NCBI GenBank assembly: GCA_963738365.1
Contig: CAVTWH010000006.1
Span: 124,001-188,000, forward strand
Direction of reading: 5' to 3'
Source: CAVTWH01 sp963738365
GTDB lineage: Bacteria; Actinomycetota; Actinomycetes; Mycobacteriales; Micromonosporaceae
DNA length: 64,000 bases
Shown here: one piece after another, positions 8,405 through 17,329 of the stretch
Layout: the number at the start of each line of letters is the position of its first letter
Position numbering within the stretch: the first letter of the stretch is position 1
Notes under the pieces: generated by a model
What the model saw: the letters and a program-made list of their open reading frames with translations, nothing else
Told to the model about the DNA's origin: nothing
Databases searched by the model: none
Translations under genes and position numbers: made by a program

Positions 8405-10449
8405 CGGCCGGCCTTGTCGCCCTGGTCGGCGTCGTCGATGCGGCTGATCACGGCAGTCTCGTCGGTGGCCCGGCCGGGCTGCGGCCCGACCGGCCGGCCG
8501 GCCCGGGGGCCGTCTGCCGGTCGCTCGGCCGCCACCGTGGCCGTCGCCTGCCCGGTGCCGGTGTACGGCCGGTCGGCGCCCGTCGTCGTCCGCTCCGCCG
8601 ACCGGCCCGGCGCATCCGCCCGCTCCGCCGCCCGGGCCGACGCGTCCGACCGGATCGCCGACCGGCCCGCACCATCCGGGCGGTCGGCCGCGTCAGTGCG
8701 GCCTGAGGCGTCCGTGCGACCCGAGACGTCACCGCGGCCCGAGACGTCACCGTGGCCCGAGACGTCACTGCGGCCTGAGACGTCACTGCGGCTTCCGGCG
8801 TCTGCGCGGCTTGCGGTGTCCGACCGGGTGGCGGTCGGGCGGGTGGGCGCCTCGGCCCGGCTCGGGGCGGTGCGTGGCGCCGGGGTGTTCAGCGGGCGTA
8901 CCTGGCGGTGCTGGGTGCGGGCCGGGCCGTTCTCGGCGTCGGTCTGCAACCGGGGCATGATGACCGCGCCCAGCACCGGGGTACCCACCCGGCGCATCTG
9001 CTCGGCCGCGTCGACCACCTCGGCGTGGCTGGTACGCCGCAGCTCCACCGCCACGATGGCGGCGTCGGCCAGGCTGGCCAGGCTCTGCGCGTCCGCACTG
9101 GCCGAGGTGGAGGGCGCCTCGACGACGATGTACTCGGCGTCGGAGCGCAGTCGGTCCAGCGTCTCCCGCAGCGCAGGGGACTGCAGCAGCCCACCGGCGC
9201 TGGCCGTCCCCCCGGTGGTGAGCACCCGCAGCCACGGGTTACGCGGCGCCCGCTGCACCGCCTCGTCCAGGGCCACCTTGCCGGCCAGCACGTCGGACAG
9301 GCCGGGCGTGGCGCGTACCCCGAGCAGCCGGGTGGCCGGCGCGGTGTCCAGCAGGCTCTCCGGCAGGTGCGCGCAGATCAGCACCACCTCGCTGCCCGAG
9401 CGGCCCAGCGACGCGGCCAGGTTGGCGGCCACCAGGGTGGACGCGGCGCCCCGGCTGGCCCCGGTCACCACGATCACCTGGTCGCCGGGGCGCAGGCTGG
9501 CCAGCGCCTCGTTGCGCAGCCGGTTGAACATCCGGCCGGCCGCCCCGAACGGCGGGAAGACGTCGTCCAGCCGGATCTGGGTACGCGGCGGCAGTTGCCC
9601 GAGTACCGGCATGTCGGCCCGGCGGGCCAGGTCGACACCGCGGCGTACCCGCCGGTCGGTGCGCTGGCGCAGGGCCGCCACGGCGACCCCGAGCAGCAGC
9701 CCGAGCAGGGCGCCACTGGCTGCGAAGAGCGGGATGCTTGGCCGGGCCGGGCTGCCCGGCAGGGCCGCGTCGCTGATGATCCGCCCCGGCGTGACGGCGG
9801 TCGTGGTCAGCTCGTTCTGCCGGGTGGTGAGCGCGTTGATCTGGGTGGTCAGGGTGTTGATCTGGGAGCTGACGCTGGCCCGGTTCGGGTCGTTGACGGG
9901 CATCGTGGCCAGCCGGCCGGAGAGCTGGTTCAGGCTGGCCTGGTACTGGGTCAGCTTGGTGGTGAGCGTGGTCAGCTCGGCGGTGACCTCGGCCTGGGCG
10001 GCGTTGCCGCGGGCGGCCAGGTACGCGATGGCGAACGCGTGCGCCCCCGACTGGGCGGCGGCGGCCGTACCCGCCGAGTAGGTGATGTCCAGGACGGTGG
10101 TGTTGGCCGGCACGCTGACCCGGACGTTCCCGGCCAGGTCGGCCGGTGGCGTGCTCACCTTCAGCGCCCCGCCGGCCGCCGTGGCCACGTCGGTCGAGGT
10201 GACCAGCTGCGCCTCGGTGTCCAGGTTGATCGCGGCGTTGGTACGCCCACCGCTGGCATTGGCGTCCTGGCTGCCCACCGGCGAGACCAGGACGGAAGCG
10301 GTCGACTCGTACACCTTCGGCTGGGTACGGGCGCCGAGCGTGGCGCCCACCGCACCGGCCAGCAGGAAGGCGAGCACGATCCACCAGTGCCGCCGCACCA
10401 TGCCGAGGTAGTCGGACACGTCGTACGAGGCTGGGCGGGGGATGTCCAT
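8401..10449 (-). CDS. Wzz/CpsD-like chain-length protein with a degenerate tyrosine-kinase domain
   Basis: About 682 residues. An N-terminal Wzz domain lies between transmembrane segments at about 22-42 and 238-259, with coiled-coil-like helices between them. A cytoplasmic P-loop-type domain follows at about 320-500. Its Walker A is GASRGAAST (330-338), lacking the GK; Walker A' is VVLICAH and Walker B is IVVEAPS. The acidic residues and Lys needed by bacterial tyrosine kinases are therefore absent. The tail (about 520-682) is low-complexity with R-S-D-V-S-G repeats and has no tyrosine cluster. Start ATG 10449 is preferred to GTG 10473 because GGAAGGG lies upstream of it. It probably organises chain length without kinase activity. 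Confidence 0.8.
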   Translation of the reverse strand: MDIPRPASYDVSDYLGMVRRHWWIVLAFLLAGAVGATLGARTQPKVYESTASVLVSPVGSQDANASGGRTNAAINLDTEAQLVTSTDVATAAGGALKVSTPPADLAGNVRVSVPANTTVLDITYSAGTAAAAQSGAHAFAIAYLAARGNAAQAEVTAELTTLTTKLTQYQASLNQLSGRLATMPVNDPNRASVSSQINTLTTQINALTTRQNELTTTAVTPGRIISDAALPGSPARPSIPLFAASGALLGLLLGVAVAALRQRTDRRVRRGVDLARRADMPVLGQLPPRTQIRLDDVFPPFGAAGRMFNRLRNEALASLRPGDQVIVVTGASRGAASTLVAANLAASLGRSGSEVVLICAHLPESLLDTAPATRLLGVRATPGLSDVLAGKVALDEAVQRAPRNPWLRVLTTGGTASAGGLLQSPALRETLDRLRSDAEYIVVEAPSTSASADAQSLASLADAAIVAVELRRTSHAEVVDAAEQMRRVGTPVLGAVIMPRLQTDAENGPARTQHRQVRPLNTPAPRTAPSRAEAPTRPTATRSDTASRADAGSRSDVSGRSDVSGHGDVSGRGDVSGRTDASGRTDAADRPDGAGRSAIRSDASARAAERADAPGRSAERTTTGADRPYTGTGQATATVAAERPADGPRAGRPVGPQPGRATDETAVISRIDDADQGDKAGR
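8719..8792. repeat. 18-bp tandem repeat in the chain-length protein tail
   Basis: Four imperfect copies of an 18-bp unit (CCGAGACGTCACCGCGGC and variants) encode the R/H-x-D-V-S-G repeats of the disordered C-terminal tail. The period is a multiple of three, so copy-number change would keep the frame. Confidence 0.7.
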
Positions 10450-10473
10450 GGCGCGCAGGCCCTTCCGTGACAC

Positions 10474-10704
10474 AGATCGGTCGCGGCCGGCGCATTCATG
10501 CCGGTCCGTCTCGACTGGCTAACGGTCGGTGCTACGCGGACGTAACTGGCGGTTCACCTATCCGGGCCAACTCGACGGCCGGTGCTCAGACGTTCGGCTG
10601 GCCGGATCCACTCTCAGCACCGCCCCGCCGCGCGCCGGCAGGACGGCTGCACGCCCGGGGCTCGGGGGCTGCGCGGTCGCACACCGGGCCTGAGGGCGGG
10701 CCGG
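10474..10704 (-). promoter_or_regulatory. upstream region of the polysaccharide operon
   Basis: 231 bp between the permease stop (10705) and the chain-length gene, both minus strand. It should contain the operon promoter. The least GC-rich part is about 10510-10570. I cannot assign -35 and -10 hexamers with confidence. Confidence 0.3.
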
Positions 10705-11703
10705 TCAGCGGGTCCCGGGCTGCACGGAGTCGCGCGAGCCGGCGCGGGCGTCGGCCGGCGCGGCGTCGGCCAACAGCGCCGCCTCGGTGCCGGGCAGCAC
10801 GGGCAGGCCGGCCCGGCGGCGTAGCAGCGCCCAGCCGAGCGGCGCCGCGGCGGCGGCCACCACCAGCGCCACGACCAGGTCGACGTTGGAGACGTTGAGC
10901 AGCTTCAGCGCGCTGGCCAGCAGGACGAACGCCAGCGCGCGGCGGATCAGCCGGCTGGAGCCCCGGCTGGAGACCTGGGCGCCGAGCCAGGCGCCGGGGA
11001 CCGCGCCGACCAGCAGCGCGCCGGTGATCCCGGCGCGGAAGTCGCCGAACAGCAGGTGCCCGAGCGACGCGGCGGCCACCAGCGGCACCGCCTGGACCAG
11101 GTCGGTACCGACCAGGTCGCCGGCCTTGAGGGCCGGGTACATCAACAGCAGGATGACGATGATCAGCGAGCCGGAGCCGACGCTGGTCATCCCGACCACG
11201 ATCCCGCCCCCGGCGCCGAGCAGCACGGTGGCCAGCGGCTTGACCCGGACCTGGGGGGCGTCCCCGGCACCCTGCTGCGGCACCGGGGCGCCGGAGCGCC
11301 GGGCCCGGAAGACGCGCGCCTGGCTGCCCAGGTTGAGGCAGGCCCGGGCGATCAGTCCGACGACGGCGAGCAGCAGGGCGCAGCCGAGTGCGATCTTGAC
11401 GGTGTGCTCCAGCCGCGCCCCGCCCACCGCCCGGGTGATCAGTACCCCGCTGAACGCCCCGGGCACCGAGCCGACGCACAGCCAGCCGACCAGTCCCCAG
11501 TTCACCGTGCCGCGCCGAATGTGAACAAATGAACCGACCGGCTTCATCACCGCGCTGGCCACCAGGTCGCTGGAGACCGCGGCGAGCGGGGGAACCCCGA
11601 AGAAGAGCACCAGGATAGGCGTCATCAGGGCGCCGCCACCCATCCCGGTGAGCCCGACGACGACGCCGACGCCCAGGCCGGCCGCGGTCAACGTCCAGTT
11701 CAT
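10705..11703 (-). CDS. TauE/SafE-family sulfite/sulfonate exporter-like permease
   Basis: A 332-residue membrane protein with about eight hydrophobic segments in two halves. The GLTGMGGGALMTPIL (about residues 18-32) and GMTSVGSGSLIIVILL repeats are the paired signature of TauE/SafE (formerly DUF81) permeases. These export or import sulfite, sulfonates or similar anions. Start ATG 11703 is chosen because it opens directly into the first membrane segment. It lies 74 nt after the Sat-CysC fusion gene on the same strand, consistent with a role in sulfur oxyanion movement. Confidence 0.85.
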   Translation of the reverse strand: MNWTLTAAGLGVGVVVGLTGMGGGALMTPILVLFFGVPPLAAVSSDLVASAVMKPVGSFVHIRRGTVNWGLVGWLCVGSVPGAFSGVLITRAVGGARLEHTVKIALGCALLLAVVGLIARACLNLGSQARVFRARRSGAPVPQQGAGDAPQVRVKPLATVLLGAGGGIVVGMTSVGSGSLIIVILLLMYPALKAGDLVGTDLVQAVPLVAAASLGHLLFGDFRAGITGALLVGAVPGAWLGAQVSSRGSSRLIRRALAFVLLASALKLLNVSNVDLVVALVVAAAAAPLGWALLRRRAGLPVLPGTEAALLADAAPADARAGSRDSVQPGTR

Positions 11704-11777
11704 GTGAACAGGATGGCGGGCATTCGCGGGAAAACCAAGTTGCCCGATCGGAATTACTCGACGGGTGGGAAAGGCGG

Positions 11778-13307
11778 TCAGGCCCGGCGCTCGGTCCAGC
11801 CCTGGTCCGCCAGGTAGGTCAGCACGCCCCGGACCGCCTCGTCCAGGCTCACCTGGGCGGTGTCGATCACCAGGTCGGCGTCGGCGGGCGCCTCGTACGG
11901 GTCGTCGATGCCGGTCATCCCGGTGATCTGGCCGGCCCGCGCCTTGGCGTAGAGGCCCTTGCGGTCCCGGGCCTCGCACACCTCCAACGGCGTGGACACC
12001 CACACCAGCACGAAGCCGGCCCCGGCCGCCCGGGCCATCCGGCGCGCCGTCTGCCGCGCCTCGTCGTACGGGGCGATCGGGCAGGCCAGCGCCATCCCGC
12101 CGTGCCGGGCCACTTCGGCGGCCACCCAGCCGATCCGGCGTACGTTGAGGTCCCGGTCGGCCTTGGAGAAGGTCAGGCCGGCGGACAGCTCCCGGCGAAC
12201 CACGTCGCCGTCGAGGAAGGTCAGGCTCCGTTCCCCGTTCTCCAACAGGGCGTCCGCGACCGACCGGGCGATGGTCGACTTGCCCGACCCGGACAGGCCG
12301 GTGAACAGCACCACCACTCCGCGCTGGCGGCGCGGCGGCCGGCTGCGGTGCAGCTCCCGGGCCACCGCCGGCGGCGTGTGCCACTCCGGCAGCACGATGC
12401 CCTGGTCCAGCAGGTCGTCGATCTCCGCCTGGGTGAGCGCCAGCCGGCGGAACCGGGGCGGGATGTCGTCCCGGCCGCGCCACTGCCCGTCCCGGGTGTC
12501 GTAGGACAGCTCCCGGGGGACCAGCACCCGCGGCCCGCCCCCGGAGATCGGCGTCTCGCCGGTGGACAGCAGGTGCGTCACTCCGTAGGCGGCGGCAACC
12601 TTGGCCCGCAGCAGCGCGTCGCGGATCTCGTCGCCGTGCGGTGCCAGCGGCACCGCCACAATGGTGGCCTGCGGGATCCGGTCCCGGGCCGCCAGGATCG
12701 TGCGCACCACGGCCTCCGGCGGCAGCCCGTCGGCGTTGGCCACCGCCACCGGGATCAGCACCACCAGATGACCATTGAGGGTACGCACCGCGTGCGCGAT
12801 CTGGGCCAGCTGCGGGCGGTGCAGCGGCCGGTCGGCGATCACCCCGAGCACCCGTCCGGCCGGCAGCGACTTGCGCACCTCATCCGGGGTACGCCGCAGC
12901 CGCCGGAACGGCCCGTGCCCGCCGTCGCCCATCTTCCGTACCCGGCCACCGACCCCGATCCGGTCCGCTCCGGTGGGCCACATGTCCGCCGCGTCGATCG
13001 CGGCCACCGGCGCGCTCTCCTGGTCGGTGAGGATCAGCGCCCGCTTCAGCGGGTTCCCCGGATCCAGCCGCTCGGCGAGCGCCGCCGGGATCTCCAACGT
13101 CACCGGCACCGGCCAGGGCGTACCGTCGGCCAGCCGCCCGGCGCGCCGCACGCCCGCCAGGTCGGCCCGGCTCAGGAACCCGGTCAGTGGCGCGTACGCC
13201 CCGCTGACCAGCAACTCCAGGTCGGCCAGCTCGGGCGGGCGCGGGGAGTAGATCGGCGCGTCGCGCAGCACTTCCTCCGGCAGAACCCAGCCGCTGTTCA
13301 CTGCCAC
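11778..13307 (-). CDS. cysC: adenylylsulfate kinase with degenerate ATP-sulfurylase-like N-terminus
   Basis: 509 residues. The C-terminal domain (about 325-509) is a complete APS kinase: P-loop GLSGSGKST at about 337-345, LDGDVVRRELSAGLTFSKAD, DRDLNVRRIGWVA, and the C-terminal DRKGLYAKARAG region. It phosphorylates adenylylsulfate to PAPS. Residues 1-320 resemble the PUA and catalytic domains of ATP sulfurylase. However, where active enzymes have QxRNPxHxxH this protein has IADRPLHRPQ (157-166), and no GRDH loop is seen. The sulfurylase half is therefore probably inactive or regulatory, so sulfate adenylation would need another enzyme. Confidence 0.85.
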   Translation of the reverse strand: MAVNSGWVLPEEVLRDAPIYSPRPPELADLELLVSGAYAPLTGFLSRADLAGVRRAGRLADGTPWPVPVTLEIPAALAERLDPGNPLKRALILTDQESAPVAAIDAADMWPTGADRIGVGGRVRKMGDGGHGPFRRLRRTPDEVRKSLPAGRVLGVIADRPLHRPQLAQIAHAVRTLNGHLVVLIPVAVANADGLPPEAVVRTILAARDRIPQATIVAVPLAPHGDEIRDALLRAKVAAAYGVTHLLSTGETPISGGGPRVLVPRELSYDTRDGQWRGRDDIPPRFRRLALTQAEIDDLLDQGIVLPEWHTPPAVARELHRSRPPRRQRGVVVLFTGLSGSGKSTIARSVADALLENGERSLTFLDGDVVRRELSAGLTFSKADRDLNVRRIGWVAAEVARHGGMALACPIAPYDEARQTARRMARAAGAGFVLVWVSTPLEVCEARDRKGLYAKARAGQITGMTGIDDPYEAPADADLVIDTAQVSLDEAVRGVLTYLADQGWTERRA

Positions 13308-13409
13308 CCCTTGCTCGCCGTCCGGCCCCGTGGATCTCGCCCAGTCTTCCAGGCAACCCCCGCCCGGTCGAGCCGGGCACGCCCCACCCCGCCCCGCACA
13401 CCCTTGTGC

Positions 13410-13465
13410 GATCTTGGGGTTGTGGTGGTGACCGGGCGGGCCGTCAGCGCCAGAGGCCCTAGATC
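13410..13465 (+). repeat. 56-bp imperfect palindromic repeat, left copy
   Basis: The element begins GATCTTGGGGTTGTGG and ends CCAGAGGCCCTAGATC, so its own termini are imperfect inverted repeats. It matches the reverse complement of 14427-14482 over the full 56 bp with 44 identical positions by hand count. Its last bases supply the stop codon (TAG) of the endonuclease gene at 13459. See the paired right copy. Confidence 0.8.
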
Positions 13466-14295
13466 AGCGGGCGCGTCAGGGTGTGGTGGGTGAGGAGGGT
13501 GCGGAGGGCGGTGACGAGGGCGGGCGGGTCGTGGAGGTCGGCGGCGGTGACGGGGTAGACGTACCAGCCGAGGGCGTTGAGGGTGCGCAGGCGGCGGCGG
13601 TCGCGGCCCAGTTGGCCGGGGTCGGCGTGCCAGTGGCCGTCGTACTCGACGGCGATGCGCAGGCGGGGCCAGGCGAGGTCGACCCGGGCGACGAACTCGC
13701 CGAAGCTGTCGAGGACGTGGTACTGGGGGACGGGGGGCGGCAGGCCGGCCAGGGTCAGCCAGAGCCGGACCCGGGACTCGGGCGGCGACTCGGCCCGCGG
13801 GTCACACAGCGCCAGCGCCTGCGAGGCGATCCGCCAGCCGGTCTCGCCCAGGTGGTCGGCACAGTGCGCGAGGAGGTCACGCCGGCTCAATGCGCGGGTG
13901 TGCGCGAGCGCGTCGACCCAGACCACCGCCTGCTCCAGCGGCAGCGACCGGGCCAGCTCGTAGCCGGTGGCGAGCGTGGTGGTCACCGGCGTGCCGGTGT
14001 AGCGCCGCCGGTCCGTGGGCCGCAGCTGGTGCTGTCGGATGCGCAGCCCCGCGACCGGCCCGAACGGCGTCGTGGTGACCACCTCGACCGGGTCGGTGGG
14101 CGCCGCGAGCGTTGCACCGTAGAGGTGTGCGGCCGAGCGCCCGGCCACCACCGCGCCGTCCGGGAGCAGCAGCGCGGCGCCGAGCACCCGCACCCGGTGG
14201 TCGTCCGGGACCCGCGCGTCCACGTACACATCCCGGAACATCCGCCGCCACCCCGAGGACCGCAGCTGCCCCCGTGTGATCACCCCGTCCCGCAT
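13459..14295 (-). CDS. AbiEi-like/DUF559 endonuclease-domain protein
   Basis: About 278 residues from ATG 14295; the frame stays open to 14418. The N-terminal part (GVITRGQLRSSGWRRMFRDV) resembles the winged-helix start of AbiEi-type proteins. The C-terminal part (FVARVDLAWPRLRIAVEYDG followed by HWH) is the DUF559/Vsr-like PD-(D/E)xK nuclease fold with the catalytic D and E. Such proteins are common and multicopy in actinobacteria and their function is unsettled; DNA cleavage or an antitoxin-like role are both possible. It is flanked by two inverted 56-bp repeats, one of which contains its stop codon. Confidence 0.75.
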   Translation of the reverse strand: MRDGVITRGQLRSSGWRRMFRDVYVDARVPDDHRVRVLGAALLLPDGAVVAGRSAAHLYGATLAAPTDPVEVVTTTPFGPVAGLRIRQHQLRPTDRRRYTGTPVTTTLATGYELARSLPLEQAVVWVDALAHTRALSRRDLLAHCADHLGETGWRIASQALALCDPRAESPPESRVRLWLTLAGLPPPVPQYHVLDSFGEFVARVDLAWPRLRIAVEYDGHWHADPGQLGRDRRRLRTLNALGWYVYPVTAADLHDPPALVTALRTLLTHHTLTRPLI

Positions 14296-14426
14296 CGCCA
14301 CCGACCCGAGAAACGGCCGCCCCCCGAGACCCGGCGGACGAAACGGCTGAGGCGGCACCCCCAAACCCTCTCGAACCCCACCCCCCACCGCCACCACCCA
14401 ACCGCCCCCTGTGGACAACCACAGAG

Positions 14427-14482
14427 GATCTCGGGGTTTTGGCGCTCACAGCCAACCGTGACACCGCCACAACCCCAAGATC
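14427..14482 (-). repeat. 56-bp imperfect palindromic repeat, right copy
   Basis: Read on the minus strand it begins GATCTTGGGGTTGTGG and ends CCAAAACCCCGAGATC. It is the same length as the left copy (13410-13465) and lies in inverted orientation to it across the endonuclease gene. It sits 8 bp beyond the ppc stop codon and could form a hairpin at the 3' end of ppc. Confidence 0.8.
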
Positions 14483-14490
14483 AGGAAGGG

Positions 14491-17268
14491 TCAGCCGGTG
14501 TTGCGCATGCCGGCGGCGATGCCGTTGATGGTGGAGAGGAGGGCGCGTTGGAGGGTGGGGTCGGTTGTTGCCGGGCGGATGCTGCCCGGGGTGGTGCGGC
14601 CGGCGCGGTACTGGGCGAGCAGGGCGACCTGGAGGTGGTGGAGGGGTTCGAGGTAGGTGTCGCGGACTTCCAGGGTGCGCTTGAGGACGGGTTGGCCGCC
14701 GAGGAGGGCAGCGGAGCCGGTGAGGGCCAGGATTTCGGTGACGGTGCGGTCGTACTCCTGCTTGATCTTGTCGAAGATGTGGTGGAGTTCGGTGGGGACC
14801 AGGGTCTCGACGTAGCGGGCGGCGATCGTCAGGTCGGTCTTGGTGAGCATCATCTGCACGTTCGAGACGAAGGTCTGGAAGAACTGCCAGCGTCCCAGCA
14901 TGTCGGCGACCTGGTCGGAGAGGCCGGCCTCGCGGGCGGCGGCCAGGCCGGTACCCACACCGAACCAGCCGGGCACGATCTGCCGGGTCTGGGTCCAGCC
15001 GAACACCCACGGGATGGCCCGCAGGCCGCCCAGGCCGGCGCCCGAGTCGGGGCGCTTGGCCGGCCGGGAGCCGATGTTCAGCGCGCCCAGCAGCTCGGTC
15101 GGGGTGGCCGCCCAGAAGTAGCGGGCCAGGTCCGGGTCCTCCACCAGGGCCCGGTACGCGGCGAACGCGGCACCCGAGACGGTGTCCATGGTGGCGTCCC
15201 AGCCGGCGATCTCCTCCAGCGGCTGGCGCGGCGTGGTGTGCAGCAGCGTGGCCTGCAGCACCGCGGCCACGGTCAGCTCCAGGTTCTCCCGGGCCAGCAC
15301 CGGCAGGGTGTACTTGTCGGAGATCACCTCACCCTGCTCGGTGACCTTGATGGCACCGTCCAGCGTGCCGAACGGCTGGGCCAGGATCGCCTCGTGCGTC
15401 GGGCCGCCACCGCGTCCCACCGTGCCGCCCCGGCCGTGGAACAGCCGCAGCCGTACCCCGTGCTTGGCGGCCACGTCGCGCAGCGCCCGCTGGGCCTTGT
15501 GGATGGACCACTGCGAGGTGGTGATGCCGGCCTCCTTGTTGGAGTCGGAGTAGCCCAGCATCACCTCCTGGATGTCGCCCCGGCCCCGCACCAGCGACCG
15601 GTACGCCGGCATGGACAGCAGCTCGTCCAGCAGTTCGCCGCCGGCGTCCAGCTCGGCCGGCGTCTCCAGCAGCGGCACCAGCCCGATCTTCGCGGCGCCG
15701 CTGTGCACGTCCACCAGCCCCGCCTCGCGGGCCAGGATCACGGCGGCCAGTACGTCGTCCACGCCGAGGGTCATCGAGATGATGTACGACTCGATCACGT
15801 CGGCGCCGAAGCGCTCCTGCGCCTGCCGGATGGTGTGGAACACGTCGAAGGTCTTCCGGGCGGCGTCGGAGAGCACCGTGTGCACCCCGGACAGCGGGCG
15901 GCGCCCGGTCAGCTCACCGGCCAGCAGCTCGGTGCGCTCGGCGCGGGAGAGCTGGTGATAGTCGGTGACCTCGCCGGTGGACTGGTAGAGCTGGGCCAGC
16001 ACGTTGTGGTGCGCCTCGGCATGCTCGCGGACGTCCATGGTGGCCAGGTGCAGCCCGAACGCCGAGACCGCCCGGATCACCTGGGCCAGCTTGCCGGTGG
16101 CGGCCAGCTGGCCGGCGTTGCGGGCCAGCGAGGCGCGCATCAACTCCAGGTCGGCCACCAGCTGGTCGCCGCTGCGGTAGTCGCGTCCGGGGACGTGCGG
16201 CGACTGGGCGGCGAAGCGTTCCCGGGTGTGCTGGATCTTCACCTTGATGCACCGGGCCTTGAGCCGGTAGGGCTCCTCGGCGTTGGTCCGGCGGAACCGG
16301 TCCGCCAGCTCCGGCAGCTTCTCCAGGTCGCCGGCCAGGCTCGCGGACAGGTCCAGGGACACCCCGCGCAGCCTGCGGGACACGCTGAGTTCGTCGATCA
16401 GCTCGTCGAGTACCTTCTCGGCGGCGCGCAGCCCGTGCTCGTGCTGGATGATCAGCACGTCCCGGGTGACGGCGGGGGTGACGTAGGGGTTGCCGTCCCG
16501 GTCGCCGCCGATCCAGGTGCCGAAGGTCAGCGGGCGGGCCGTCGGGGCGGTCTGCACGCCCAGCCCGCGCAGCGTCTCGGCCAGGTCGCTGAGCACCCGG
16601 GGCGCCGCGTCGGCGTACAGGTCGGCCAGGTAGAAGACGGCGTTGCGGGCCTCGTCGGTCGGGTCCGGCCGGTCCAGGCGCAGCTCGTCGGTCTGCCAGA
16701 GCAGGTCGATCAGCTCGGCGATGCGCCGGTCGGCGGGGGTGCTGCGGCCGTAGAGCGCCTCGTGGGCCGCCTCCAGGTCCAGCTCGTCGGCGATGGCCCG
16801 CAGCTTGGACAGGATGGAGCGGCGGGCCGCCTCGGTCGGGTGCGCGGTGAACACCGGCCGGATGGCCAGCCGGCGGGCAGCGGCGGCCACCTCGTCGGCG
16901 GGTACGCCGCGCTCGCTGATCAGCCGGGCCGCCTGGTCCAGCCAGCCGCCGTTACGGGCCCGGGCCCGGCTCAGCTCCCGGGCCCGGTGCACCTGCTCGG
17001 TGACGTTGGCCAGATGGAAGTACGTGGAGAAGGCGCGGGCCAGCTTGGTGCCGGTACCCACGTCGACCGCGGCCAGCCGGGCCGCCGCCGCTGCCGGGTC
17101 GCTGCGCACCTGGGCGCGCACGTCCTCGACCAGATCCAGCAACGCCTGCCCTTCCTGGCGGACCAGGGTGTGCCCGAGCAGCGTCCCCAGGCGGCGGATG
17201 TCGGCGCGCAGGGCGGCGTCGTCGGGCTGCGGGGTCGCGTCGGGCTGGGCGGCTGCTGAGTCGGTCAC
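14491..17268 (-). CDS. ppc: phosphoenolpyruvate carboxylase
   Basis: A 925-residue full-length enzyme that carboxylates PEP to oxaloacetate to replenish the TCA cycle. Signatures are VFTAHPTEA with catalytic His at about 143, GYSDSNKEAG in the middle, the Gly-rich loop FHGRGGTVGRGGGPTH, and the invariant C-terminus MRNTG. The reading frame is uninterrupted. The gene is followed by the right-hand palindromic repeat. Confidence 0.97.
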   Translation of the reverse strand: MTDSAAAQPDATPQPDDAALRADIRRLGTLLGHTLVRQEGQALLDLVEDVRAQVRSDPAAAAARLAAVDVGTGTKLARAFSTYFHLANVTEQVHRARELSRARARNGGWLDQAARLISERGVPADEVAAAARRLAIRPVFTAHPTEAARRSILSKLRAIADELDLEAAHEALYGRSTPADRRIAELIDLLWQTDELRLDRPDPTDEARNAVFYLADLYADAAPRVLSDLAETLRGLGVQTAPTARPLTFGTWIGGDRDGNPYVTPAVTRDVLIIQHEHGLRAAEKVLDELIDELSVSRRLRGVSLDLSASLAGDLEKLPELADRFRRTNAEEPYRLKARCIKVKIQHTRERFAAQSPHVPGRDYRSGDQLVADLELMRASLARNAGQLAATGKLAQVIRAVSAFGLHLATMDVREHAEAHHNVLAQLYQSTGEVTDYHQLSRAERTELLAGELTGRRPLSGVHTVLSDAARKTFDVFHTIRQAQERFGADVIESYIISMTLGVDDVLAAVILAREAGLVDVHSGAAKIGLVPLLETPAELDAGGELLDELLSMPAYRSLVRGRGDIQEVMLGYSDSNKEAGITTSQWSIHKAQRALRDVAAKHGVRLRLFHGRGGTVGRGGGPTHEAILAQPFGTLDGAIKVTEQGEVISDKYTLPVLARENLELTVAAVLQATLLHTTPRQPLEEIAGWDATMDTVSGAAFAAYRALVEDPDLARYFWAATPTELLGALNIGSRPAKRPDSGAGLGGLRAIPWVFGWTQTRQIVPGWFGVGTGLAAAREAGLSDQVADMLGRWQFFQTFVSNVQMMLTKTDLTIAARYVETLVPTELHHIFDKIKQEYDRTVTEILALTGSAALLGGQPVLKRTLEVRDTYLEPLHHLQVALLAQYRAGRTTPGSIRPATTDPTLQRALLSTINGIAAGMRNTG

Positions 17269-17329
17269 CGGCTGCTCCTTCTCGGGTGGGCGTCACGGGA
17301 GAGGGACGGCACTGTCCGGCATGGGCATC

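Noticed and set aside
13483..17259. A 1258-codon plus-strand open frame
   Set aside because: Antisense to the DUF559 and ppc genes; rich in Gly/Val/Gln/Arg with no recognisable fold.
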